The notes below the pieces were generated by a model. That model searched no databases and was not told the origin of the DNA. It was given only the letters and a program-made list of their open reading frames with translations. From Caldisericaceae bacterium (GTDB taxonomy: Bacteria > Calditrichota > Calditrichia > Calditrichales > Calditrichaceae), in assembly GCA_021160885.1 (NCBI GenBank), contig JAGHBR010000329.1:1-31024 (forward strand): 31,024 nt of DNA, in the 5' to 3' direction. A program made the translations under genes and the position numbers. Of this stretch, positions 9,310-17,379 are shown piece by piece. Numbering within the stretch: position 1 is the first letter of the stretch; every line of letters starts with the position of its first letter.

Positions 9310-9356
9310 TAATCACATTTCGTAGGTTGGTTAAAACACAGGTCGAATGTAAGACA

Positions 9357-12300
9357 ATGAAAGTAAAAAACATACTTCTACTGATTTGCCTGGTGGTTGC
9401 ACCGCTATGGGCGCAGCAAGAACAATTTTCTCCGGTTGATACGCTCTTTAATAAAATGACGCTTGAAGACTTGATTAAAATCAAGAAATACTTCGAATCA
9501 AAAGCCCAGAAACTTCAAACTCAGGGTGAAGATTATCTTTCTGAAGGAATTGAATGGGGTGAGAATTTTCTGAAAGAAGAGGGCAAAAAAGTAAAAAACC
9601 GGGATGTGGTTTATGTAAGACTGGCTGAATATTATATTGAAGATGCTGAACGGGCTTATGAAAAGGAAGTAGATGAATATGATAAAAAACTCAATGAATA
9701 TGAACGACAATTAGCTTTGTTCGATCAGGGTAAAATTGAAAGTGAACCGACCCCGCCGGAGTTTCCAATAGTTGATTATTCAAAAGCCATTGCTCTTTAT
9801 GACCGGCTTTTAGAGGAATTTCCTACCAGCAAATATGCTGATGATGCTTTGTATTCAAAAGGTTGGTTGTTAGAACGCATGGGCAAAGGGGAAGAGAGCC
9901 GTAAAGTTTATCGAGAAGTAGTTGAAAAATATCCGGAAAGTCCGTTTGCGCCGGAAGCTTACATGCGTTTAGCAGAATACTATTTTGCTCCTCGCGAAGA
10001 TAAAACAGAAGAGGAACAAATTATTATTGAATTACAAAAAGCGATTCAGTTATACAAAAATGTTTTAAGATACAAAAAATCAAAACGCTATGACGAGGCC
10101 CTCTACAAATTGGGTTGGAGTTACTACAAATTGGCCGCCCGTGATCCCAAATATTACAATGATGCAATAACCTATTTTCTTGCCGTTGCGGATGATATTT
10201 TAACAGCACGTAAATATGATCCTAATGGCGAGATTTCCAATCCAGAAGTTTTTCATGAGGCGGTCCAGTATATTGGAATTAGTTTTACAGATGAAAATTA
10301 TGTGAAAAATGGTGTTGATAAAGCGGCCGAGTTACTGGAAAAAATTGGCGATCGGGAATACGGCCCGGAAATATTCAGGGCAATGGGCGAAACGTACGAA
10401 AGAATAGATGAACCTGAAAAAGCAATATATGCCTTTAAAAAATTGTTAATGATTTATCCCTTTTATGTTAGCGCACCAGAAATTCAACAACATATCGTTG
10501 ATGTTTTATATCAGATGGGCAAAGACGAAGAGGCTTACCTGGCACGTCAGGAATTGTTTGAAAAATATAATCTGAAAAGTGAATGGTACCAAAAGTTAGA
10601 AAAGTCAGATAATTTAAATAAAGTCCAGTATTTGAACAAAGCTTATGAATTGAGTGAGGCGGCACTCAGAACCAACCTGGTAATCGACTTGCAAAAGGCT
10701 GAAGAAAAATTTACTAATAAAGAAGATGCCACGCCTCTTTATGAAACTTTTGCTGATCATTGTAAACTGTATTTGGAGTATTTCCCGGCCGATTCCAATG
10801 CTTACGAGGTAAACTGGTCTTATGCCTATATGCTGGACACGCGTTTACAGCGTTTTAAAGATGCTTTTGAAGAGTACATTAAGGTAAGTAACGATTACCT
10901 TGAAACTACACATCAGCATCAAGCCGCATTAAATGCTGTTTTTGTTGCAGATACACTGGTCGAGATGAAATTTGGTGCGCGGGATACAGCTAAAATAAAT
11001 CTGGCCAATCCTCAGGAGTTAATCCCAGAAGAGCTCTCTCCAGAGGAATCGATGCTTATTGAAGCTTACAACAACTATTTGAGATTATTCCCTTATGGAG
11101 ATTACGCCCCCAATTTTTTAGCTGCAGCTGGAGGAATTTTTTACAACCATAAAATGTTTGCTGAAGCTAAAGTATATTTTCAAACATTGGTTAAACGCTT
11201 TCCTAACGCTGCTGAGCGTAGCCTGGCTCTTCGCTCTATTATGGATTCCTATTTTGCACTGGGCAGATTTAAAGATAGCGAAGCCATTGCCAGACGTATT
11301 TTAGCTGAGGAAAACTTACCGGAAGAACAAAAAGAATTTGCTCTTAAACGCATGGGCCAGGCCATCTTTAAAAATGCGGAATATTATGAACAACAGGGCG
11401 ATTTTTTTAACGCCGGCCTGGAATTTTTGCGTGTTTATCAGGAAGCGCCTGCAGAGACCAAATTGGTTGAAGCCGCACTTTATAATAGCGGTTTAAACTT
11501 TCAAAAGGCCAAAGATTGGGTACGTTCCAATGAGGCTTTTAATATTTTAGCAACCGAATATCCTGATTCAAAATATGCCATTTTAGCTCTTGAAAATATG
11601 GCTAAGAACTTTGTGGAAATGGAAAATTACGTAGAAGCCGCCAAAACGTATGAAAGGATTTACAATAATTACACTGATTCTCCCAATGCTGAGCCAGCGC
11701 TTTACAATGCAAGTATTTATTATCAAAAAGGGAAAGACTGGGAGAATGCTATCCGAGTAAATAATACTTATATTGCAAAATTTCCCAATTTGCAATATGC
11801 TACCGATTTGTTTTTTCAAAATGCCAGCTTATTCCTGAAATTAGGTAATTTGAGTGAAGCAAATCGCATATATAAGGAATTCGCTGCCCAATTTCCTGAT
11901 GATCCTCGAACGGTAACTGCTTTTTATGAAAGAGGAAAATATTATTTTGAAAATGGCATGCCAGAGCAGGCTAAAGCTGAATTGAAAAAAGCAATCCAAA
12001 AAAGTGACCAATTGGCCAAAGCCGGAATGGATGCCAACGCTTACGTGGCTGCCGAAGCTGTTAACTTAATGGCCGAAATATTACATCAGGATTTTCTTAG
12101 CATAGAGTTGAAACAACCACCGCAAAATATTAAAGCTAATTTAGATAAATTAACCAGTTTAATGAAAGAGTTAAACAATACATATCGAAAAGTGATTGCT
12201 TATGCTTCTCCGCGAAGTTTTGAAGCTACCTTCAACATTGCCAAAACTTTTGAGGAATTTGCCGATAAATATATTTCGCAGGAAATCGATCCAAATCTCA

Positions 12301-14030
12301 ATCCTGACCAAAAATTTGTAGCCCAGTTAAAGATTAATGAGCAGGGATACAAACTGTATGACCGGGCGGTAGAAGAATACAAAACGGTAATCAAGGCGAT
12401 TCCAGCCCTGGCTGAAAAATTAGGAATTGACTTAACGCAGCCGGATACCACCAGAGTGGCAGCCAATGCAGATTCATCTACTAATGTTTTAGTTATGCGC
12501 GTTGCAGAAATTGATTCCGCACGTCAATTAGCCATTAAATGGCATGAAAAGGCAAAAAGTAAAGTTTCTGAACTATTATTTAAAGAAGCAGAAATTACAG
12601 CTTCTAGCCTCTATCATACTTTAGAAGTTAAGTCACCTTTTGAACGACCGTTAGAGGTAATTCTGTTTAAGATTCAATTGTTTGACAAAGCTGCCAAACC
12701 AGCGGTGCAAAAATCTATTCAGGCCCATTTACGAAATATTAAGGAATCTGAACAGCTCGGGCTTTCGAATAAGTATGTAGAAGAATCCAGAAGACAAATC
12801 TTGTTAATTTCGAACGTATTGGCAGAAGAATATGAAAGGCTGTCCTATTATGCTTTGGCTAATTACGATACAGAAATAGAAAAATTATTAAAGCTTATTG
12901 AACAGGAATATGGCTCAACCAATGAATTTGGTGAAGATTACTATGCTGTGGATAACAATGCCAATCAGATGATCGATTTTAGCCATGAATTATCACTTAA
13001 TAGTATGAATACATACAAAGGTACACTTGATCTGGCACTTCAGTACAAAATTCAAAACGACTTAATCAAAACAACCAAAAATAATATGATTCGTTTAGCA
13101 GTTGAAATTACCGACAAAATGGCTGAAGATGCGGCAATTGCCCAGGAAAAGGCAGACTTTTTCCGGATCAGATTTGATTCTACACAAAACTATAATTATG
13201 ATGATGCTGCTGGTTTTTTTGAGAATTACTATGTACAGTTTAATAATTATTCAAAAGAAATCCTTGATCATGCTTATCAGCTGAAAGATGATTATCAGAT
13301 TAAGAATATTTGGGTTAATAAATTAATCTTTAAATTGATTAAGATTGATCCATTGGCCTACAGTAAAGATATTGAAAAAGAGAAATTGGTGCTGCAAACA
13401 GACAGCAGCTGGGTTTATACGACTACCTATTACCCAGAACAATGGAATTTGATTGACTTTGATGATTCTAATTGGAACAAGCCGGCCGTTCTGGAAAGCT
13501 ATCAAAATCAATTCGAAAGGTTAGACGTTAATCCTAAAGCGATCTGGATTAAAGTACAATATCTTGACACTTTGAATTATGGCATTCAAGATTCTCTGGT
13601 AGTTTCCGATTCATTAACCAGTAGTAATGGAGATACACTGGTATTCTTTAGAAAAACTTTCTATTTAGATGGTAAACCTGTTGCCGGGAATATTTATGTT
13701 ACGGCAGATGAAGATTTTAGAATTTACTTGAATGGCGAGTACTTGCTGGATGATGAGGAAAATGACTATTCTGTGATTGATACGCTGGATTATTACACTT
13801 TTGGTTTGTATTTGAAAAAAGGGAAAAATGTTTTGGCTATTGATGTAGAAGACAGGGATTTGACAGCAGGCGGAGTTAAATTGTATGGCTATGTTGAAAC
13901 ATTGCCTGCTGACATCTTGAAAGCAGCAGAAGAGAAAGCAACTGAAGAACATATCATTGTTGATCCTGCAATTCTGAAACGAATAAATACGCTTAATAAA
14001 GACAGAATTGCCATAAAGGGAGAATACTAA
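9357..14030 (+). CDS. Giant exported TPR protein with C-terminal jelly-roll-like domain
   Basis: This is a protein of about 1557 residues, probably periplasmic. I chose the ATG at 9357 because it gives a textbook signal peptide (MKVKNILLLICLVVAPLWA, cleavage before QQEQ). An upstream in-frame TTG at 9327 would add ten hydrophilic residues and has no clear ribosome site. Most of the length consists of tetratricopeptide-like helical pairs of about 35 residues with repeated 'YP(E/D/N)S' turns between helices, typical of BamD/YbgF-type TPRs. From about 1350 to 1515 the sequence changes to beta-rich: a FDDSNW motif at 1368-1373, LNGEY at 1458 and a KKGKNVLAI strand near 1487. This resembles the galactose-binding-like sandwich found in glycoside hydrolase accessory domains. 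It is followed two bases later by the 104-aa gene. A scaffold role for the downstream motor genes is inference. Confidence 0.85.
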   Translation: MKVKNILLLICLVVAPLWAQQEQFSPVDTLFNKMTLEDLIKIKKYFESKAQKLQTQGEDYLSEGIEWGENFLKEEGKKVKNRDVVYVRLAEYYIEDAERAYEKEVDEYDKKLNEYERQLALFDQGKIESEPTPPEFPIVDYSKAIALYDRLLEEFPTSKYADDALYSKGWLLERMGKGEESRKVYREVVEKYPESPFAPEAYMRLAEYYFAPREDKTEEEQIIIELQKAIQLYKNVLRYKKSKRYDEALYKLGWSYYKLAARDPKYYNDAITYFLAVADDILTARKYDPNGEISNPEVFHEAVQYIGISFTDENYVKNGVDKAAELLEKIGDREYGPEIFRAMGETYERIDEPEKAIYAFKKLLMIYPFYVSAPEIQQHIVDVLYQMGKDEEAYLARQELFEKYNLKSEWYQKLEKSDNLNKVQYLNKAYELSEAALRTNLVIDLQKAEEKFTNKEDATPLYETFADHCKLYLEYFPADSNAYEVNWSYAYMLDTRLQRFKDAFEEYIKVSNDYLETTHQHQAALNAVFVADTLVEMKFGARDTAKINLANPQELIPEELSPEESMLIEAYNNYLRLFPYGDYAPNFLAAAGGIFYNHKMFAEAKVYFQTLVKRFPNAAERSLALRSIMDSYFALGRFKDSEAIARRILAEENLPEEQKEFALKRMGQAIFKNAEYYEQQGDFFNAGLEFLRVYQEAPAETKLVEAALYNSGLNFQKAKDWVRSNEAFNILATEYPDSKYAILALENMAKNFVEMENYVEAAKTYERIYNNYTDSPNAEPALYNASIYYQKGKDWENAIRVNNTYIAKFPNLQYATDLFFQNASLFLKLGNLSEANRIYKEFAAQFPDDPRTVTAFYERGKYYFENGMPEQAKAELKKAIQKSDQLAKAGMDANAYVAAEAVNLMAEILHQDFLSIELKQPPQNIKANLDKLTSLMKELNNTYRKVIAYASPRSFEATFNIAKTFEEFADKYISQEIDPNLNPDQKFVAQLKINEQGYKLYDRAVEEYKTVIKAIPALAEKLGIDLTQPDTTRVAANADSSTNVLVMRVAEIDSARQLAIKWHEKAKSKVSELLFKEAEITASSLYHTLEVKSPFERPLEVILFKIQLFDKAAKPAVQKSIQAHLRNIKESEQLGLSNKYVEESRRQILLISNVLAEEYERLSYYALANYDTEIEKLLKLIEQEYGSTNEFGEDYYAVDNNANQMIDFSHELSLNSMNTYKGTLDLALQYKIQNDLIKTTKNNMIRLAVEITDKMAEDAAIAQEKADFFRIRFDSTQNYNYDDAAGFFENYYVQFNNYSKEILDHAYQLKDDYQIKNIWVNKLIFKLIKIDPLAYSKDIEKEKLVLQTDSSWVYTTTYYPEQWNLIDFDDSNWNKPAVLESYQNQFERLDVNPKAIWIKVQYLDTLNYGIQDSLVVSDSLTSSNGDTLVFFRKTFYLDGKPVAGNIYVTADEDFRIYLNGEYLLDDEENDYSVIDTLDYYTFGLYLKKGKNVLAIDVEDRDLTAGGVKLYGYVETLPADILKAAEEKATEEHIIVDPAILKRINTLNKDRIAIKGEY

Positions 14031-14031
14031 T

Positions 14032-14346
14032 ATGAAATTACTATTTCCACTTATAGTATTGGCCTTTACTTTTTCGCTTTATGCACAACAACAGCCTCAA
14101 CAACAACCTGCAAATCAGCCCCAGGTTATTGATTTGGGGGCTACAGAAATAAAGGTCAAAATTGAAACGCCTCAGGTACAATTAATTACAAAGAGAATAA
14201 AACCGGAATTTGATGACATAAAATTAGATCGATCCTTTAAGAAAGAGCTGATTGGCGAAGATGAAAAAATAAATTTAAAGGCTCCGCAGGAATCTGCCGA
14301 ATATTTAAGAATAGACATAGAAAAACTAATGAAAACGTTAAGATAA
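14032..14346 (+). CDS. Small exported protein of unknown function (104 aa)
   Basis: I do not recognise this family. Residues 1-18 are a signal peptide (hydrophobic core, then LYA before a run of Gln). Residues 19-30 are a Gln/Pro/Asn linker. The remainder (31-104) is charged and mixed alpha/beta, without cysteines or an obvious catalytic motif. The start is one base after the preceding TPR gene's stop, so the two are coupled, and a strong AAGGAGG for the ExbB-like gene follows directly after its stop. Its position between the TPR scaffolds and the motor genes suggests a small periplasmic partner of the complex (inference). Confidence 0.75.
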   Translation: MKLLFPLIVLAFTFSLYAQQQPQQQPANQPQVIDLGATEIKVKIETPQVQLITKRIKPEFDDIKLDRSFKKELIGEDEKINLKAPQESAEYLRIDIEKLMKTLR

Positions 14347-14367
14347 ATTTAAGGAGGGTTTAGTTCC

Positions 14368-15024
14368 ATGTTCTTAGCTCAATTTGGAAATGCATTTAAA
14401 ACCTCAAGTGAAGGTTATGTCTTCATGTGGGTCATTGCTCTGTTTGGGGCTATTGCGCTGGCAATTATAATTGAGAGATTCTATTTTATTATGGTACGTT
14501 CGAATGTCAATGCAGACAAATTTATGGCCGAGATTAGGAAACTTGTGGCAGGCGGCAATATTGAACGCGCTATTGAATTATGTGAAATGGGCAAACAAAA
14601 AGCATTACCGTTTGTTGTATTGCGTGGTCTGAAAAGAGCCAACGAATCAGAACAGTTAGACTTCAGGGCAATTCAAAATGCAGTTGACGAAGGAACCCTT
14701 GAAGTAATACCCAAGCTTAAGGCAAGAACAAATTATCTGGCGATGTTAGCAAATGTTGCTACATTAACCGGATTAATGGGAACGATTTATGGTCTTATTA
14801 TTTCGTTTGCTGCTGTAGGTAGTGAGTCGGTGTCTGAAGAAGATAAATCGAGATTGTTGGCCCAGGGTATTGCTGCGGCAATGAATACTACCATCTTTGG
14901 TTTGATGGTGGCCGTCCCGACACTTATTGCCTACACTTACATTTCGAACCGGACGAATAAGATTATTGATGAATTGGATGAGCATTTGGTTAAACTAATT
15001 AATTTGATCACAGGCAATCGTTAA
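14368..15024 (+). CDS. ExbB/TolQ/MotA-family proton channel protein
   Basis: This is an inner-membrane stator subunit of the ExbB/TolQ/AglR family, which assembles as a pentamer around ExbD/TolR helices and converts proton flow into movement. The 218-residue protein has three membrane segments: about 18-42, 122-149 and 168-193. The second holds the family's GLMGTIYGLI motif (135-144). The third holds the TTIFGLMVAVP stretch (174-184), with the Thr position that lines the ExbB pore. The cytoplasmic loop of about 80 residues between the first and second segments is normal. A full-consensus ribosome site AAGGAGG lies at 14351-14357. Two ExbD-type genes follow at once. It does not resemble a flagellar MotA in length. 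Among characterised systems, Myxococcus AglR is the closest in gene context. Confidence 0.93.
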   Translation: MFLAQFGNAFKTSSEGYVFMWVIALFGAIALAIIIERFYFIMVRSNVNADKFMAEIRKLVAGGNIERAIELCEMGKQKALPFVVLRGLKRANESEQLDFRAIQNAVDEGTLEVIPKLKARTNYLAMLANVATLTGLMGTIYGLIISFAAVGSESVSEEDKSRLLAQGIAAAMNTTIFGLMVAVPTLIAYTYISNRTNKIIDELDEHLVKLINLITGNR

Positions 15025-15047
15025 TTAATAAACTGAGGTAATGACTC

Positions 15048-15602
15048 ATGGCATATGAACCATCTAAGCGCCGAAAAGGTGAAGAGCTTGAGATGGAGTT
15101 GGACATACGACCAGTTATGAATTTAATGGTCGTATTAATTCCTCTGCTGATTGCCGGTGCAGAATTTGTAAAACTAAATATGATTGAAATAAACTTACCG
15201 CCAACCAAAACTTCTATCGGAAATCAGCAAGGTAAGGAAAATCTTTTAAAAGATAAAGAAAAACAAAAACTCCTACGATTAAAGTTAGTAATTACAGATC
15301 AGGGAATTACAATTGGTAACGAGTTTGGTATTTTAAGGGATGAGCAGGGGAATGGCCCCACCGTCAAAAAGACGCCGGAAGGTGAATACGACTTTGCCAT
15401 GCTGCGTCAAAAACTGATTGAATTAAAAAAGAAGATTAACGGACAGGGATTTGCTGACGAAAACAGAGTTATTTTAGCTGCTGAACCTAACATTAAATAT
15501 GAAACAATTATCAAAGTAATGGATAATATCCAAACCTATGTTGATGAAAACAATAAAGTACAACCATTGTTCCCTGAAGTAAACTTTTCTAAAGTACTAT
15601 AA
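15048..15602 (+). CDS. ExbD/TolR-family protein 1, Asn at the proton-site position
   Basis: This is a 184-residue ExbD/TolR-type protein: short basic cytoplasmic tail (1-18), one membrane helix (about 21-41), then a periplasmic domain. The start of the helix aligns with E. coli ExbD (INVTPFIDVML) as IRPVMNLMVVL. The position of the essential, proton-carrying Asp is therefore N25 (codon AAT at 15120-15122). After the helix, IEINLPP matches the ExbD VKVNLP strand, which supports the alignment. The periplasmic part (about 75-184) is longer than in E. coli ExbD. The N-terminus MAYEPSKRRK resembles that of the next gene (MAFQPSKIKR), suggesting the two arose by duplication. It may act as a structural partner that cannot itself cycle protons (inference). 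Confidence 0.9.
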   Translation: MAYEPSKRRKGEELEMELDIRPVMNLMVVLIPLLIAGAEFVKLNMIEINLPPTKTSIGNQQGKENLLKDKEKQKLLRLKLVITDQGITIGNEFGILRDEQGNGPTVKKTPEGEYDFAMLRQKLIELKKKINGQGFADENRVILAAEPNIKYETIIKVMDNIQTYVDENNKVQPLFPEVNFSKVL

Positions 15603-15619
15603 AAACGGGTGAGTAAGAT

Positions 15620-16111
15620 ATGGCTTTTCAACCCTCAAAAATAAAGCGGCATATGCCCAGAGAAAAGGGCACGCTTAATTTAAACTCGATGATGGACATG
15701 ATGACAATTATATTGTTGTTTTTATTGAAAACATTTTCTACTTCCGGAGCAATCGTAACTCCTTCAAAAGAATTGCATTTGCCCGCTTCCATAATGGGGA
15801 ACATACCCAATAAACAATTGACGGTTAGCATTGCAAAAAGTAAAATTCTTGTTAACGATAAAGGCGTAATGGATAATAATGAAATTCCACCTAATGCCAT
15901 GTTGATCCCCCGGTTGGCAGAGGAGCTACAAAAATATGCAGAAAAAGAGAAAGAATTGGAGCGCGAAGTAGGTAAACCATTTTCGCATGAGGTTATTATT
16001 GAAGGAGATAAAGAGATTCCTTATGATTTGCTTTTAAAGGTAATGTACACTTGTAGTAAATCTGAATTCTACAAAATGCGTTTATTGACCATTAAAAAGA
16101 GTAAATCTTAA
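15620..16111 (+). CDS. ExbD/TolR-family protein 2, proton-site Asp retained
   Basis: This is a 163-residue ExbD/TolR-type protein. The basic tail (1-19) is followed by one membrane helix (about 23-44) containing D26 in the stretch LNLNSMMDMMT, which is the position of the proton-carrying Asp of ExbD/TolR. The same helix has an unusual buried lysine, K37. The periplasmic domain begins with the family strand KELHLPASI and ends at about 163. The start is the ATG at 15620, 17 bases after the first ExbD gene. With the ExbB-like protein it should form the active proton path. Two different ExbD/TolR genes beside one TolQ gene is the Myxococcus AglR-AglQ-AglS pattern. Confidence 0.92.
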   Translation: MAFQPSKIKRHMPREKGTLNLNSMMDMMTIILLFLLKTFSTSGAIVTPSKELHLPASIMGNIPNKQLTVSIAKSKILVNDKGVMDNNEIPPNAMLIPRLAEELQKYAEKEKELEREVGKPFSHEVIIEGDKEIPYDLLLKVMYTCSKSEFYKMRLLTIKKSKS

Positions 16112-16131
16112 AAGTAGAAAAGAGTGGCCCT

Positions 16132-17247
16132 ATGCAAGCATCAAATAGAAATATAAGCGCCGGAGGGGGACGAAAGGAATTAGCTTTGCGCAGTTTCCCC
16201 AAAGAATTCGAACGTAACTTTTTCGAAGAGCTGGATCGACGATTTTACGTTATTTTGTTGGCCTCTTTTGCCGTTGTTTATGGGGCTATTATTTATCTTT
16301 CCAGTATCGAATTTTCTAAAGAAAAAGTTGAAGAGGCAATAAAACAGCAATATTTACGTAAAATTTATCAGGTTGAGCTGGTCGCAGAAGAACAACCTCC
16401 GCAAGTAGAAACAAAATCAGAAGAAGGAACAGGCGCAGCTATTGAGGAAACGGCGCCCGAACAACCCAAAAAAGAGGCACCTGACGTTCGGGCGCAACGC
16501 GATAAAGGCAAACGAGCCGAAGGAAGAGGCGAATCTGCATCACAAAGAGCCAGCCGCAGAGCGCGAAGTCAGGCAGTACGGGCACAACAGCGATCTGCAA
16601 TCGCTTCTAAAGTTGCGGGCGGTGGCGTTTTAGCACTGTTAACTGCCGGCGAAGGCGAAGGTGCCGGAGTTGCCGAGGCAGGCGCTTTAGATGAAAGTCT
16701 TGGTAGCGGTGGTGTTGAGGATATTGATCAAATTTTAAGCGGTGCCCAGACCTTACAAACGGCCAGCGCCGCACAGCGCAGGTCGCGGGCAGGAGCCAGA
16801 CAAATTGGTAGTGGAGAAGCCCAAAAAGGCGCAGGCATTGATGATATTATTGGAGGAGGTATTGGGCAGGAAGCTTCTTACGATTTAAGCCGCCAGGGTG
16901 ATTTTTCGTTAAAAATTGCCAAGGGTAGGGTTACCGGACGGGCCTCCAAATCTACTGCAAGATCTGCGGATGCCATCACTGCTGTAATTACTAAACACCA
17001 GGCGGCTATTGAAGACTGTTATAAAAGGGCGGCTAAACTTAATCCCAATCTTAAAGGTAGTGTTACAGTTATGTTTACCATTGAACCTAATGGACGCGTT
17101 AGTAATGTTCGGATCATTGAATCAACCTTAAAGAATAGCCGGGCAGAAAGCTGTATTACACGCCGTATTAAAAGCTGGCGTTTTGATCCAATTGATCCCA
17201 AGGAGGGTAAGGCGATCTTTAGACAAAAATTTATTTTTACAAAATAA
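16132..17247 (+). CDS. TonB-like protein with AgmX/PglI-type C-terminal domain
   Basis: This is an energy-transducer candidate that would link the ExbB/ExbD motor to the outer membrane. The 371-residue protein has a cytoplasmic N-terminus (1-37), one membrane helix (about 38-58), and a long low-complexity periplasmic stretch (85-270) rich in Glu/Lys/Arg/Ala and later Gly/Ala. It ends in a compact domain (about 280-371) with the pattern seen in AgmX/PglI C-termini: a Cys in IEDCYKRA (C296), the strands GSVTVMFTIEPNGRV, a second Cys in ESCITRR (C341), and a final IKSWRF...FRQKFIF. This fold is TonB-like. The two cysteines could form a disulfide in the periplasm. The gene closes the operon and is followed by a strong hairpin. 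In Myxococcus, AgmX (GltJ) belongs to the gliding machinery. The function here is inferred. Confidence 0.88.
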   Translation: MQASNRNISAGGGRKELALRSFPKEFERNFFEELDRRFYVILLASFAVVYGAIIYLSSIEFSKEKVEEAIKQQYLRKIYQVELVAEEQPPQVETKSEEGTGAAIEETAPEQPKKEAPDVRAQRDKGKRAEGRGESASQRASRRARSQAVRAQQRSAIASKVAGGGVLALLTAGEGEGAGVAEAGALDESLGSGGVEDIDQILSGAQTLQTASAAQRRSRAGARQIGSGEAQKGAGIDDIIGGGIGQEASYDLSRQGDFSLKIAKGRVTGRASKSTARSADAITAVITKHQAAIEDCYKRAAKLNPNLKGSVTVMFTIEPNGRVSNVRIIESTLKNSRAESCITRRIKSWRFDPIDPKEGKAIFRQKFIFTK

Positions 17248-17270
17248 AATAAGTTAGCAATTCATTTTGG

Positions 17271-17297
17271 AAGCCACCTTAGGGTGGCTTTTTTTTT
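17271..17297 (+). terminator. Rho-independent terminator after the AgmX-like gene
   Basis: A perfect 8-bp stem (AAGCCACC at 17271-17278 with GGTGGCTT at 17283-17290) encloses a four-base loop, and the T-run continues to 17297. It ends the TPR/ExbBD/AgmX transcript 24 bases after the stop and insulates aspS. Confidence 0.93.
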
Positions 17298-17299
17298 AT

Positions 17300-17330
17300 T
17301 TGTGAAATTAGCGGAATTACAATATATTTA
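17300..17330 (+). promoter_or_regulatory. Promoter of aspS
   Basis: TTGTGA at 17300-17305, a 17-base spacer, then TATATTTA at 17323-17330. The downstream box fits both a sigma-70 -10 element (TATATT) and the Bacteroidetes-type TAnnTTTG (7 of 8). It lies just behind the terminator and about 50 bases before the aspS start. Confidence 0.6.
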
Positions 17331-17379
17331 AACCCAATTTTTTTGCAATAAGCTGAATTAAAATTTACTGGGAGTAACC

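Noticed and set aside
9327..9356. TTG start ten codons upstream for the giant TPR gene
   Set aside because: It would place a hydrophilic extension ahead of a complete signal peptide and has no good ribosome site.
14368..16111. Flagellar MotA/MotB stator
   Set aside because: The membrane protein has three rather than four membrane helices and the partners lack a MotB/OmpA-type peptidoglycan-binding domain.
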